A stretch of 64,000 nucleotides of DNA from Alphaproteobacteria bacterium (GTDB lineage Bacteria; Pseudomonadota; Alphaproteobacteria; Rhizobiales; Rhizobiaceae): NCBI GenBank assembly GCA_016861165.1, contig BOKV01000009.1, forward strand, positions 1 to 64,000, written 5' to 3'. Under the pieces are notes generated by a model, which saw only the letters and a program-made list of their open reading frames with translations, was not told the DNA's origin and searched no databases. Positions 17,472 to 28,721 of the stretch are shown here, in pieces. Positions within the stretch are counted from its first letter, which is position 1, and every line of letters begins with the position of its first letter. Made by a program: the position numbers and the translations under genes.

Positions 17472-19514
17472 ATGGACGACAGCAACGACCTGTTCTCGCG
17501 GATGCCCGGCGCGGCGCCGGACGACGGCGCCAAGCGGCCCGAGCCGGGCAAACCGCCGGCCCGGCGGGCGCGTGACGACGCGGGCTACGGCGCCTCCGAT
17601 ATCGAGGTGCTGGAGGGGCTGGAGCCGGTGCGGCGGCGGCCTGGCATGTATATCGGCGGCACCGACGAAAAGGCCATGCACCACCTCTTCGCCGAGGTGA
17701 TCGACAACTCGATGGACGAGGCGGTGGCCGGCCACGCGACCTGGATCGAGGTGGAGCTCGACGCGCAGGGCTATCTCAGCGTCACCGACAATGGCCGCGG
17801 CATTCCGGTCGAGAAGCACCCGAAATTCAAGGACAAATCGTCGCTCGAGGTGGTGATGACGGTGCTGCATGCCGGCGGCAAGTTCGGCTCCAAGGCCTAT
17901 GAGACCTCGGGCGGCCTGCACGGCGTCGGCGTGTCGGTCGTCAACGCGCTGTCGATCCATCTCGAGGTGGAGGTCGCCCTCAACCGCCGGCTCTATTTCC
18001 AGGAATACCGCCAGGGTATTCCGCTCGCCCCCGTGCGCGAGATGGGCGAGGTTCACAACCGTCGCGGCACGAAAGTGCGCTTCAAGCCGGACGAGGCGAT
18101 CTTCGGCAAGGGCTGCGCCTTTGACCCCGCCCGCATCTTCAAGATGGCGCGCTCGAAAGCCTATCTTTTCGGCGGCGTCGAAATCCGCTGGAAATGCGAT
18201 CCCGCCCTGCTCGCCGGCCGCGACGAACCGCCGGCGACCGCGAGCTTCCACTTTCCGGGCGGGCTGAGGGACTATCTTGAGGAGACGATCGGCGCCCGCC
18301 ATCGGGTCACGGCCGAGCCCTTCGCCGGCCGTACCGAGAAGAATGGCGGCCACGGCTCCGTCGAATGGGCGGTCGCCTGGTTCGGAGACGACGGCTTCGT
18401 CAATTCGTACTGCAACACGGTGCCGACGCCCGACGGCGGCACGCACGAGGCGGGCCTGCGCATGGCGTTGATGCGCGGGCTCAAGGCCTATGGCGAGATC
18501 GTCGGCAACAGGCGGGCCCAGATGATCACCACCGACGACGTGATGACGTCGGCGGCGGCGATGCTGTCGGTGTTCATCCGCGAGCCGGAATTCGTCGGCC
18601 AGACCAAGGACAAGCTCGCCACGGTGGAGGCGCAGCGCCTTGTCGAGAACGCCATACGCGACCCGTTCGACCACTGGCTGGCGGCTTCGCCGCAGCAGGC
18701 CGGCCGGCTGCTTGAATGGGTGATCGACCGGGCCGAGGAGCGGCTCGCCCGGCGCAAGGAGAAGGAGATCAGCCGCAAGACGGCGACGCGGAAATTGCGG
18801 CTGCCCGGCAAGCTCGCCGATTGCGCGGCAACGGCGGCCGGCGGCACCGAACTGTTCATCGTCGAGGGCGATTCGGCCGGCGGCTCGGCCAAGCAGGCGC
18901 GCAACCGCGAGAGCCAGGCGGTGCTGCCGCTTCGCGGCAAGATCCTCAACGTCGCCAGCGCCGGCCACGACAAGCTGGCCGCCAACCAGCAGATCGCCGA
19001 CCTCATCCAGGCGCTCGGCTGCGGCACGCGCTCCAAATACCGCGACGACGACCTGCGCTACGACCGCATCATCATCATGACCGACGCCGATGTCGACGGC
19101 GCCCACATCGCCTCATTGCTCATCACCTTCTTCTACCAGGAGATGCCGGAACTGATCCGCAACGGCCACCTGTTCCTGGCGGTGCCGCCGCTCTACCGCC
19201 TGAGCCAGGGCGGCAAGACGCTCTATGCGCGCGACGACGCCCACCGGCAGGAGCTGCTGGCGACCGAGTTCGCCGGCAACCGCAAGGTGGAGATCGGCCG
19301 CTTCAAGGGGCTTGGCGAGATGATGCCCGGCCAGCTCAAGGAAACCACCATGGACCCGAGGAAGCGGACGCTGCTGCGCGTCGAGGTGGCCGAGGCCGTG
19401 GAGACGGAGACGGCGGCGACGATCGAGAGCCTGATGGGCAACAAGCCCGAAGCCCGCTTCCGCTTCATCCAGGAACGGGCGGAATTCGCCGGCACCGAAA
19501 TGCTGGACGTCTGA
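17472..19514 (+). CDS. parE: DNA topoisomerase IV subunit B
   Basis: A type IIA topoisomerase ATPase subunit of about 680 residues that, with ParC (not in this window), decatenates daughter chromosomes. The GHKL ATPase motifs are VIDNSMDEA, DNGRGIP and GGLHGVGVSVVNALS; the TOPRIM domain has EGDSAGGSAKQARNR, and PLRGKILNV and the DADVDGAHI metal motif follow. The size fits ParE rather than the longer GyrB. Start may be the ATG at 17472 or a GTG at 17457. The upstream gap (17178-17471) is shared with the divergent methyltransferase gene and shows nothing else convincing. A terminator follows directly. Confidence 0.93.
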   Translation: MDDSNDLFSRMPGAAPDDGAKRPEPGKPPARRARDDAGYGASDIEVLEGLEPVRRRPGMYIGGTDEKAMHHLFAEVIDNSMDEAVAGHATWIEVELDAQGYLSVTDNGRGIPVEKHPKFKDKSSLEVVMTVLHAGGKFGSKAYETSGGLHGVGVSVVNALSIHLEVEVALNRRLYFQEYRQGIPLAPVREMGEVHNRRGTKVRFKPDEAIFGKGCAFDPARIFKMARSKAYLFGGVEIRWKCDPALLAGRDEPPATASFHFPGGLRDYLEETIGARHRVTAEPFAGRTEKNGGHGSVEWAVAWFGDDGFVNSYCNTVPTPDGGTHEAGLRMALMRGLKAYGEIVGNRRAQMITTDDVMTSAAAMLSVFIREPEFVGQTKDKLATVEAQRLVENAIRDPFDHWLAASPQQAGRLLEWVIDRAEERLARRKEKEISRKTATRKLRLPGKLADCAATAAGGTELFIVEGDSAGGSAKQARNRESQAVLPLRGKILNVASAGHDKLAANQQIADLIQALGCGTRSKYRDDDLRYDRIIIMTDADVDGAHIASLLITFFYQEMPELIRNGHLFLAVPPLYRLSQGGKTLYARDDAHRQELLATEFAGNRKVEIGRFKGLGEMMPGQLKETTMDPRKRTLLRVEVAEAVETETAATIESLMGNKPEARFRFIQERAEFAGTEMLDV

Positions 19515-19525
19515 GGGGCCGCGTC

Positions 19526-19545
19526 GACGCCGGCGGCGTCTTTTT
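19526..19545 (+). terminator. Rho-independent terminator of parE
   Basis: Stem GACGCC / GGCGTC with loop GGC followed by TTTTT, 11 bases past the parE stop. Confidence 0.8.
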
Positions 19546-19563
19546 GCACGCGCGGACAAACGG

Positions 19564-19592
19564 TTGACTTGGACCCCCATCGGGCTTATGTG
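19564..19592 (+). promoter_or_regulatory. Sigma-70-type promoter of the DEAD-box helicase gene
   Basis: TTGACT (19564-19569), a 17-base spacer and TATGTG (19587-19592). Transcription would start near 19600, giving a leader of about 170 bases that opens with two hairpins: GGAACG/CGTTCC (19605-19621) and CATGCC/GGCATG (19621-19638). Confidence 0.6.
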
Positions 19593-19772
19593 CAGCGCAG
19601 CGAGGGAACGGCTTGCGTTCCATGCCAATCCGGGCATGCGACGCTCACGGGTTCCAAGTGACGTGCGGGCGAAATGAGCCCGGCCGGTACCGTATCCCTC
19701 AATCGCGGCATGGACTGAACGGGGCACCGCGCGCCGGGTCCGGCCACCAGCTAAGAGAGAACCTGCCCGCAA

Positions 19773-21161
<1,389 letters not shown>

Positions 21162-21349
21162 CAAAGCCTCCCTTCGGGCGGCCCTGGGCGGCCCGCGCTG
21201 CCCTGGGGCGGCCCCGTGGCGGCCTCAGACCGGCCGCCGGCATGGCGGCCGTCCGATCGATCTGCCGCATTCCTGTGCTCACTGCCTAAATTCCGGGCAG
21301 ATGCGCCCTCGCTGCCCGGCCGCCGCCCGCCGGCCGCGGCCGGCCGATC

Positions 21350-21870
<521 letters not shown>

Positions 21871-21958
21871 CAAATCCGCCGGGCACGCCGCCGAGGTCGC
21901 CAGCGGCCACGGGCGGGCGTCCCCCGCATCACCTATCCGCTCAAGGAGAATGAGGCAT

Positions 21959-23368
21959 ATGACTACCGCAAGCGATATTCTCAAGAAGATCAAGGACGAA
22001 GACATCAAATACCTTGACCTGCGCTTTACCGACCCGCGCGGCAAGCTGCAGCACGTGACGATGGATTGCACCCTCGTCGACGAGGACATGTTTTCCGAAG
22101 GGGTGATGTTCGACGGCTCGTCGATCGCCGGCTGGAAGGCGATCAATGAGTCGGACATGATGCTGATGCTCGATCCCGAGACTGCGCATGTCGACCCGTT
22201 CTTCGCCCAGTCGACGCTTGCCATCTTCTGCGACATTCTCGACCCGATCTCGGGCGAGGGCTACAATCGCGACCCGCGCTCGACGGCCAAGAAGGCCGAG
22301 GCCTATCTGAAGGCCTCCGGCATCGGCGACACGATTTATTTCGGACCCGAGGCCGAGTTCTTCGTGTTCGACGACGTGCGGTTCTCGACCGATCCCTACA
22401 ATACCGGCTTCCAGCTCGATTCCTCGGAACTGCCGTCCAACATGGCGACCGAATACGAGGGCGGCAACATGGGCCACCGCCCGCGCACCAAGGGCGGCTA
22501 TTTCCCGGTGCCGCCGGTCGACGCGGGGCAGGACTACCGCAGCGAGATGCTGAGCGTGCTGCGCCAGATGGGCGTGAGGGTGGAAAAGCACCACCACGAG
22601 GTCGCCGCCGCCCAGCACGAACTGGGCATCCTGTTCGACTCGATGGTGCGCAACGCCGACAAGATGCAGATATACAAATACGCCGTGCACCAGGTGGCGC
22701 ATGCCTACGGCAAGACGGCGACCTTCATGCCGAAGCCGGTCTATGGCGACAACGGCTCCGGCATGCACTGCCACCAGTCGATCTGGAAGGACGGCAAGCC
22801 GGTCTTCGCCGGCAATGAATATGCCGGCCTGTCGGAGACCTGCCTCTACTACATCGGCGGCATCATCAAGCACGCCAAGGCGATCAACGCCTTCACCAAC
22901 CCGATCACCAATTCCTACAAGCGGCTGGTGCCGGGCTTCGAGGCGCCGGTGCTGCTCGCCTATTCGGCGCGCAACCGCTCGGCCTCCTGCCGCATCCCGT
23001 TCGGCGCCTCGCCGAAGTCGAAGCGTGTCGAGGTGCGCTTTCCCGACCCGGCGGCCAACCCCTATCTCGGCTTCGCCGCCATGCTGATGGCCGGTCTCGA
23101 CGGGATCAGGAACAAGCTCCATCCGGGCCCGGCCATGGACAAGGACCTTTACGACCTGCCGCCGAAGGAACTGAAGAAGATCCCGACCGTAAGCGCGTCG
23201 CTGCGCGAGGCGCTCGACAACCTGCAGAAGGACCACAAGTTCCTGCTCGAGGGCGGCGTCTTCGACAAGGACCAGATCGATTCCTATTGCGATCTGAAGA
23301 TGGAGGAGGTGATCCGCTTCGAGCACACCCCGCATCCGGTCGAGTTCGACATGTATTATTCGGTCTGA
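21959..23368 (+). CDS. glnA: Glutamine synthetase type I
   Basis: A 469-residue dodecameric glutamine synthetase, exactly the usual GSI length, making glutamine from glutamate and ammonia. Visible are the Asp-containing [11 protein letters not shown] region, the metal-binding GPEAEFFVF, the [10 protein letters not shown] histidine loop, the ATP-binding region ending NRSASCRIP, and the adenylylation site tyrosine in DKDLYDLPP (near Y397), so GlnE control is expected. Start at 21959 (second ATG) has AAGGAG ten bases upstream; the first ATG at 21950 is too near that site. Ends at a strong terminator. Confidence 0.96.
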   Translation: MTTASDILKKIKDEDIKYLDLRFTDPRGKLQHVTMDCTLVDEDMFSEGVMFDGSSIAGWKAINESDMMLMLDPETAHVDPFFAQSTLAIFCDILDPISGEGYNRDPRSTAKKAEAYLKASGIGDTIYFGPEAEFFVFDDVRFSTDPYNTGFQLDSSELPSNMATEYEGGNMGHRPRTKGGYFPVPPVDAGQDYRSEMLSVLRQMGVRVEKHHHEVAAAQHELGILFDSMVRNADKMQIYKYAVHQVAHAYGKTATFMPKPVYGDNGSGMHCHQSIWKDGKPVFAGNEYAGLSETCLYYIGGIIKHAKAINAFTNPITNSYKRLVPGFEAPVLLAYSARNRSASCRIPFGASPKSKRVEVRFPDPAANPYLGFAAMLMAGLDGIRNKLHPGPAMDKDLYDLPPKELKKIPTVSASLREALDNLQKDHKFLLEGGVFDKDQIDSYCDLKMEEVIRFEHTPHPVEFDMYYSV

Positions 23369-23392
23369 ACGCGACGCTCTCGCCAACAGGAA

Positions 23393-23425
23393 GGCCCCGG
23401 CCGGCGCGGCCGGGGCCTGCTTTGT
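23393..23425 (+). terminator. Rho-independent terminator of glnA
   Basis: Stem GGCCCCGGCC / GGCCGGGGCC with loop GGCGC, then TGCTTTGTT. Its core is nearly the same as the terminator at 23869, with the small exported-protein gene between them. Confidence 0.75.
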
Positions 23426-23585
23426 TCGCGGCGCCTCACGCCTGCATCCGGCCGTGGGCGGTTGCCGGCCACGGTCCGGACGGCTGCATCGCGGTGTGCG
23501 TTATTGCACGCGTGCCGGCGCCAATGCCTGCTATGAGGGCGCAGCCGGAAATGCTTTCGGTGCCAACCACATGCGGGAGAGGCCG

Positions 23586-23834
23586 ATGACCACACTTCGC
23601 AAGTTGACGACCGCCGCCGTCGCCGCGGCCACGCTGGGCGGGGCGGGCTATTTCATGCCAATCGCGGCCGCCAGTGCCCAGGGCTACTACTCGCCCGGCA
23701 ACGGCTATTACGGCAAGCCGTATAACCCGCCCGCCTATGTCTACCAGCCGCCGAAGTGCCATTGGGAGCGCTACAAATATCCCAATCCCTATGGCTATGG
23801 CTGGCTGTGGGGCCGGAAGTGGGTCTGCAACTGA
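23586..23834 (+). CDS. Small exported Tyr/Pro/Gly-rich protein
   Basis: An 82-residue protein with a signal peptide (MTTLRKLTTAAVAAATLGGA, cleavage near residue 30 after ASA) and a mature part rich in Tyr, Gly and Pro (YYSPGNGYYGKPYNPP) ending in a Trp-rich segment with two cysteines (CHWERYKY and WVCN). Ribosome site GGGAGAGG precedes the ATG. No family recognised. It stands alone between two look-alike terminators, so it is its own transcription unit. Probably periplasmic or envelope-associated. Confidence 0.65.
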   Translation: MTTLRKLTTAAVAAATLGGAGYFMPIAAASAQGYYSPGNGYYGKPYNPPAYVYQPPKCHWERYKYPNPYGYGWLWGRKWVCN

Positions 23835-23868
23835 CCCCGACCCCGCCAATAGTGGGTCAAGCATATCC

Positions 23869-23897
23869 AAGCCCCGGCCAGCGCGGCCGGGGCTTTT
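23869..23897 (+). terminator. Rho-independent terminator of the small exported protein gene
   Basis: Stem AAGCCCCGGCC / GGCCGGGGCTT with loop AGCGC and a TTTT tail. Same core as the glnA terminator. Confidence 0.85.
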
Positions 23898-23951
23898 GCT
23901 TTGCGTGCAGGCGCGCTATCGGGCTGGGACCACAGAAACGGGGCATCGGGC

Positions 23952-24623
23952 ATGAAAGTCAGCGAAGCGGTCGAACGGCGGCGGTCGATACGGGCGTTCA
24001 CGGACGCGCCGGTGGCGACGGCGACCATCCTCGACGTGCTGGCGCGGGCGGTGCGCGCCCCTTCGGGCGGCAATCTGCAGCCCTGGCACGTCGCCGTCGT
24101 CAACGGCGAACGGATGGACGCGCTGCGCGCCAGAATGGCCGAGCGCCTGGCCGGCACCGCCCGGCCGGGCGGCGAAGCGGCCGAATATGCCGTCTACCCG
24201 GCCAACCTGAAGGAACCCTACCGTAGCCGGCGCTTCACCGTCGGCGAGCAGATGTACGCGATGCTCGGCATCGCGCGCGAGGACCGCGCCGGCCGCCTGC
24301 GCCGGTTCGCCGAGAACTATCGCTTCTTCGGCGCGCCGGCTGCGATCTTCTGCTTCGTCGACCGCACGATGGGACCGCCGCAATGGGCCGACCTCGGCAT
24401 GTTCCTTGCGACCTTCATGCTGCTCCTGCAGGAACGGGGCATCGACACCTGCGCGCAGGAGGCCTGGGCCGCCTATCCGAGAACCATCGCCGAGTTCTGC
24501 GGCTTCAGTGAGGAACTGATGCTGTTCTGCGGCATGGCGATCGGCCATCGCGACGAAACCGCGCCGGTCAACACGCTGCGCAGCGAACGGGCGCCGCTGT
24601 CGGAATGGGTCACGGTGCTCTGA
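23952..24623 (+). CDS. Nitroreductase-family flavoprotein
   Basis: A 223-residue FMN-dependent oxidoreductase. The N-terminal RRRSIRAFTD motif and RAPSGGNLQPWHV are the FMN-binding signatures; the C-terminal part has CGMAIGHRDETAPVN, also typical. Family members reduce nitroaromatics, quinones or other electrophiles with NAD(P)H in the cytoplasm. The resemblance is to the PnbA/NfnB-like group; natural substrate unknown. Start ATG at 23952 begins the conserved domain. It converges with the dehydrogenase gene at 24627, only three bases apart. Confidence 0.85.
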   Translation: MKVSEAVERRRSIRAFTDAPVATATILDVLARAVRAPSGGNLQPWHVAVVNGERMDALRARMAERLAGTARPGGEAAEYAVYPANLKEPYRSRRFTVGEQMYAMLGIAREDRAGRLRRFAENYRFFGAPAAIFCFVDRTMGPPQWADLGMFLATFMLLLQERGIDTCAQEAWAAYPRTIAEFCGFSEELMLFCGMAIGHRDETAPVNTLRSERAPLSEWVTVL

Positions 24624-24626
24624 CCG

Positions 24627-25664
24627 TCAGGGCGCCAGCATCACCTTGCCGGCATTGGCGCCGGAAAGCGCGGCCGGCAGCCGGGCATGCGCCTCGGCAA
24701 GCGGGATGATGGCGGCGACGTCGGTCGACCAGCGGCCGGAGGCGAAGCGCTTCTGCACGGCGCGGGCGGCATTGATCCGGGCAAGCAGCGGCGCGCGGCG
24801 CAGCCAGCTTGCCAGCCAGAAACCCTCGACGCGCTTGCCGAGAAAGATCATCTGGCCCGGCTCGCGGATGACGGTCGGGCCCGTGTCGAGGCGGCCATAG
24901 ACAACCCAGCGCGCGCCACTGCCCATCTCGTGGAAGATGTCGGCGGCTTGGGCCCCGGTGACGGCGTCGAGCAGGATGCGCGGCTTCTCGCGGGCGAGGA
25001 CGTCGCGCAGCTGGGCCACAAAGCCCGGCGCGGCGCTGTTCAGCACATGCGTCGCGCCAAGCGCCTTCAAGGGCTCGATCTGCTCGTCGCGGCGCACAAT
25101 CGAAATCGCGACAAGGCCCTCGTCGCGGGCAAGCCCGGCCAGCAGCTTGCAGAGCTGGCTCGCACCGGCGGTCATGACGAAGGCCTTGGCGCCCTCGCGC
25201 CTGACAAGATCGAACATGGCGTAGGCGGTGAGCGGATTGACGATCATCGCCGCTCCGTCCTCGTCGCGCACGTCCTTCCTGAGGGGGATGCATTCGGTTG
25301 CGCCGGCGACGACATATTCGGCCCAGCTTCCCGCGCTGCGCGCCACGAAGGCGACGCGTTTGCCCCGGAGCCGGCCCGCCATGAAGCCGCCGCCCGAGGC
25401 GACGACGGTGCCGACGCCCTCGAAGCCGGCCGGCCGGCCGGCCTCGCGCGGCTGGCCGTAGCGTCCCTTGATGAAGCTGATGTCGGACGGGTTGACCGAG
25501 GCGAGCGCAACCCGGATCAGAACCTGGTTGGCCGCGGGCCTGGGTACGGGAACCGAGGCGAGGGTGACATAGGGGTCGAGGCTGTCGAGCTCGATGCCCA
25601 CATCGAGCTGCGAATAGCCGCTTTCGTTCTGGACGAGGGCCGGCATCTGGGCGGGAATGTCCAT
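24627..25664 (-). CDS. Zinc-free MDR oxidoreductase (quinone oxidoreductase-like)
   Basis: A 345-residue medium-chain dehydrogenase/reductase. The N-terminal GroES-like half shows VLIRVALASVNPSDI and GFEGVGTV; the nucleotide-binding half has the Rossmann stretch AFVMTAGASQLCKLLAGLA, which is a weak GxGxxG. Catalytic zinc cysteines are absent, fitting the NADPH:quinone reductase/enoyl reductase type. It is 10 bases downstream of a second MDR gene on the same strand and lies in the same run as the acyl-CoA dehydrogenase, so a role in fatty- or hydroxy-acid breakdown is possible. Substrate unknown. Confidence 0.8.
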   Translation of the reverse strand: MDIPAQMPALVQNESGYSQLDVGIELDSLDPYVTLASVPVPRPAANQVLIRVALASVNPSDISFIKGRYGQPREAGRPAGFEGVGTVVASGGGFMAGRLRGKRVAFVARSAGSWAEYVVAGATECIPLRKDVRDEDGAAMIVNPLTAYAMFDLVRREGAKAFVMTAGASQLCKLLAGLARDEGLVAISIVRRDEQIEPLKALGATHVLNSAAPGFVAQLRDVLAREKPRILLDAVTGAQAADIFHEMGSGARWVVYGRLDTGPTVIREPGQMIFLGKRVEGFWLASWLRRAPLLARINAARAVQKRFASGRWSTDVAAIIPLAEAHARLPAALSGANAGKVMLAP

Positions 25665-25674
25665 GGCGTCCTTC

Positions 25675-26643
25675 CTACGGTTTCAGAACGACCTTGCCGA
25701 CCGCCCCGCGTGAATGGATGAGCTCAAGCGCCTCGACCGCGCGAGCGAGCGGCAGCACCGTCTCGACATGCGGCCTGACCTTGCCTTCAACATACCAGCC
25801 CATCAGTTCCCGCATGTTGTCGGCAAACACCTGCGGCTCGTGCCGGGTGAACGAACCCCAGAACACGCCGACCAGGCTGTAGCCCTTGACCAAAGCGAGA
25901 TTGACCGGGAATTGCGGGATGCGGCCGGAGGCGAAGCCGACGACCAGCAGCCGGCCGTTCCAGGCCATGGCGCGGGCGAGCGCATCGAACACGTCGCCGC
26001 CGACCACGTCGAAGGCGACGTCGGCGCCCTCGCCGCCCGTCGCCTCCTTGAGCGTGTCCTTCAGATTGTCGTAGCCGAGCGCGACATCGGCGCCGCTATC
26101 GAGAGCCACACCGCGCTTGGCCTCGCTCGAAGCGATGGCGATCACCGTCGCCCCCATCGCCTTGCCGATCTGCACGGCGGCCAGGCCGGTCAGGCCGGCC
26201 GCGCCGGTCACCACCAGCGTTTCGCGCGCCCGCAGCGCGGCTCGCTGCTTGAGCGCGTGATGGGCGGTGCCGAAACCGCACATGAGCGCCGTCACCTCGC
26301 CGGCGTCGGCACCGGGCGGCAGCGGCATCGCCGCTTGCTCATCCGCCTTGACCTGCTCGGCATAGGCGCCAAGACTGGACACGGCGCCGACCCGGTCGCC
26401 GGGTCGCAGCCGCGTCACCTCGCCGCCGACCGCGACAACCTCGCCGACGACCTCCATGCCCGGCACGAAGGGCGTCTGCGGTCTCGCCTGGTAGAGGCCC
26501 TGCACGAGCAGTCCGTCAGGATAGTTGACCCCGATCGCCTCGGCGCGGATCAGCACCTCGCGCGGACCGGGCACCGGCGTTTCGACCTCGGCGAATTCGA
26601 GATCGCCGATCGGTCCGAAGGCGCGGCAGACGATCGCCTTCAT
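25675..26643 (-). CDS. NADPH:quinone oxidoreductase-family protein
   Basis: A 322-residue MDR enzyme. Motifs: VLIRAEAIGVNYPDGLLVQG, VPGMEVVGEV, then the cofactor site VVTGAAGLTGLAAVQIGKAMGA near 140-160 and the VGFASGRIPQFPVNLAL segment. No zinc ligands. This type reduces quinones or acts as an acrylyl/crotonyl-type reductase. Its start overlaps the acyl-CoA dehydrogenase stop (TGATG at 26641-26645), showing translational coupling, so the two proteins are likely used in one pathway. Confidence 0.85.
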   Translation of the reverse strand: MKAIVCRAFGPIGDLEFAEVETPVPGPREVLIRAEAIGVNYPDGLLVQGLYQARPQTPFVPGMEVVGEVVAVGGEVTRLRPGDRVGAVSSLGAYAEQVKADEQAAMPLPPGADAGEVTALMCGFGTAHHALKQRAALRARETLVVTGAAGLTGLAAVQIGKAMGATVIAIASSEAKRGVALDSGADVALGYDNLKDTLKEATGGEGADVAFDVVGGDVFDALARAMAWNGRLLVVGFASGRIPQFPVNLALVKGYSLVGVFWGSFTRHEPQVFADNMRELMGWYVEGKVRPHVETVLPLARAVEALELIHSRGAVGKVVLKP

Positions 26644-27884
26644 CACACCTTCTCCTGCGTGTACTTCTTCAGTTCGGCGCGCGCGACCTGGCGGCGGTGA
26701 ACGGCGTCGGGCCCGTCGGCGAAGCGCAGCGTGCGAACATGGGTCCAGGCGCGCGCCAGCGGGAAGTCCTGGCTGATGCCCGCGCCGCCGTGAACCTGCA
26801 TCGCCTCGTCGATGACCTTGAGCGCCACCTGCGGTGCGATGACCTTGATCTGCGAAATCCACGGCGCGGCGGCGCGCGCGTCGCCCTGGTCGATCATCCA
26901 CGCCGCCTTGAGGCACAGGAGCCGCGCCATCTCGATCTCCATGCGGCAATTGGCGATGATGTCGTAATTGGCCCCGAGCTGCGCCAGCTTCCGGCCGAAC
27001 GCCTCGCGGCCGAGCGCGCGCCGGCAGAGCTGCTCCAGCGCGCGCTCGGCCTGGCCGATCGCCCGCATGCAGTGGTGGATGCGACCCGGCCCGAGCCGGC
27101 CCTGGGCGATCTCGAAGCCCCTGCCCTCGCCCCAGATCAGATTGGCAACCGGCACCCGCACATTGGTGAAGCGGACATGCATGTGGCCGTGCGGGGCGTC
27201 GTCCTCGCCGAAGACCTGCATGGCGCGCAGGACTTCGATGCCCGCCGTGCCGGCCGGTACCAGGATCATCGAATGCTGCTGATGCTTCGGCCGGTCGGGG
27301 TCAGGTGTCGCGACCATGACGATATAGATGCGGCAGCGCGGATCGCCGGCCCCCGACGACCACCATTTCTCGCCGTTCAGCACGTAGTGATCGCCGTCGC
27401 GCACGCAGGACATCGCGATGTTGGTAGCATCCGACGAGGCGACATCGGGCTCGGTCATCAGATACGCCGAACGGATTTCGCCTTCGAGCAGCGGTTCGAG
27501 CCACTGGCGCTTGTGCTCGGGCGAACCGTAGCGCTCCAGCACCTCCATGTTGCCGGTATCGGGGGCCGAGCAGTTGAACACCTCGGCGGCCAGATGCGAC
27601 TTGCCCATCTCCTCGGCCAGATAGGCGTATTCCACCGTGGTCAGGCCGTAGCCGGCGGCGGAACCGGTGAGCCAGAAGTTCCACAGGCCGGCCGCCTTCG
27701 CCTTCTTCTTCAGCCCCTCCAGAATCTCGATCTGGCGCGGCGTGTAGCCCCAGCGGTCGCCCTTGCCGACCTCGGCCAGGAATTCCTCGTCGAGCGGCAT
27801 TATATCGTCGCGCACCATGGCCGCGACCCTGGCGTGGATGGGCTTCAGCCGCTCCGTCATGCCGAGCGCCATTTCCGTGTTCAT
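26643..27884 (-). CDS. Acyl-CoA dehydrogenase, ACAD10/ACAD11 type
   Basis: A 413-residue flavoprotein. FAD/substrate motifs are [23 protein letters not shown]-type NGEKWWSSG, and the long conserved stretch [19 protein letters not shown]; the C-terminal [19 protein letters not shown] closes the domain. These stretches match the acyl-CoA dehydrogenase half of human ACAD10/11 and bacterial 4-hydroxy-acid (levulinate-type) degradation enzymes better than straight-chain acyl-CoA dehydrogenases. Start 27884 has GAGGAGG eight bases upstream. It is coupled to the downstream quinone-oxidoreductase-like gene and sits next to the TetR gene. Confidence 0.87.
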   Translation of the reverse strand: MNTEMALGMTERLKPIHARVAAMVRDDIMPLDEEFLAEVGKGDRWGYTPRQIEILEGLKKKAKAAGLWNFWLTGSAAGYGLTTVEYAYLAEEMGKSHLAAEVFNCSAPDTGNMEVLERYGSPEHKRQWLEPLLEGEIRSAYLMTEPDVASSDATNIAMSCVRDGDHYVLNGEKWWSSGAGDPRCRIYIVMVATPDPDRPKHQQHSMILVPAGTAGIEVLRAMQVFGEDDAPHGHMHVRFTNVRVPVANLIWGEGRGFEIAQGRLGPGRIHHCMRAIGQAERALEQLCRRALGREAFGRKLAQLGANYDIIANCRMEIEMARLLCLKAAWMIDQGDARAAAPWISQIKVIAPQVALKVIDEAMQVHGGAGISQDFPLARAWTHVRTLRFADGPDAVHRRQVARAELKKYTQEKV

Positions 27885-27933
27885 GCCCAGAACCTCCTCG
27901 AAATTCCGCAGCGGCGCGCCGCTGCACTGCCTC

Positions 27934-28569
27934 TCATGCGGCCCGCACGCAGTTGAGCGCGAAGGCCGTGAACTCGTCGATGATCGCCTGGCGCGAGGCG
28001 GCGTCGTCGCCGTCGCGGCGGCGAAACCACAGCACCGGATTGTTGAGGACGGCCAGCACCGCCTTGGAGGCGAAGGACGGGTTGGCGAAGGCGAACAGGC
28101 CCGCCTGCCGCCCCTCGACCAGCACCTTGCGGAACAGGCCCTCATAGCGCTCGCGCTCGGCCATCAGCCGCGCCAGTTCGCGCCGCTGCGCCGGCGTGGT
28201 GGCGCCGGCCAGATGCATCTCGACACCCTGCATGACCACCCGCTGGAAGTTGAGATATTCCATCATGACGCTCAGGTGCGACCGGCACATGGCGGTGAGG
28301 CGGGCCAGCGGATCGCCGGGCCCCAGCGCGATCGGCTCCAGCGTCGCCAGATTGATCTCCATGCCGCGCCGCTGCACGTCGAAGAACAGGTCGGCCTTGG
28401 ACCGGTAGTAGTGGTAGACCCTGCCCTTGGTGGCGTTGAGGCGGGCGGCGACGTCGTCGATGCTGGTGGCGTCGTAGCCGGCCTGCATGAAGCAGTCGGC
28501 GGCAGCGAAAACGATCGCGTCGCGGCCGGTCTCGCCGGCGGAAGTCCGATTTCGGGCACCGTACACCAT
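27934..28569 (-). CDS. TetR/AcrR-family transcriptional regulator
   Basis: About 211 residues. The N-terminal helix-turn-helix is clear: [20 protein letters not shown], then [19 protein letters not shown]. The C-terminal helical ligand domain is typical of the family. An operon-local regulator for the acyl-CoA dehydrogenase and SDR-MaoC-SDR genes is likely, with an acyl-CoA-like effector inferred. Start is uncertain: ATGs at 28644 and 28650 are in frame and would add a Pro/Arg-rich tail, but they lie in the candidate operator; 28569 is close before the DNA-binding domain. Confidence 0.82.
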   Translation of the reverse strand: MVYGARNRTSAGETGRDAIVFAAADCFMQAGYDATSIDDVAARLNATKGRVYHYYRSKADLFFDVQRRGMEINLATLEPIALGPGDPLARLTAMCRSHLSVMMEYLNFQRVVMQGVEMHLAGATTPAQRRELARLMAERERYEGLFRKVLVEGRQAGLFAFANPSFASKAVLAVLNNPVLWFRRRDGDDAASRQAIIDEFTAFALNCVRAA

Positions 28570-28646
28570 TGATCCGTCAGGTCGGCCGGCCGGCGGCCGG
28601 CGCCGCGGCGGCGGGATTTGCCTCTTTACGAAGGCGTTCATCATGG

Positions 28647-28664
28647 ACATACTACCGCGTATGT
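28647..28664. promoter_or_regulatory. Candidate TetR operator
   Basis: Perfect inverted repeat ACATAC-TACCGC-GTATGT in the gap between the TetR gene and the divergent SDR gene (start 28722). Position, symmetry and AT content fit an operator through which the regulator represses both directions. Confidence 0.6.
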
Positions 28665-28721
28665 TGGCAGCCGCCAAGGGCCGGGTGACCGCCATGGCGC
28701 GATTTCGTCGCGGGAGGGCCG

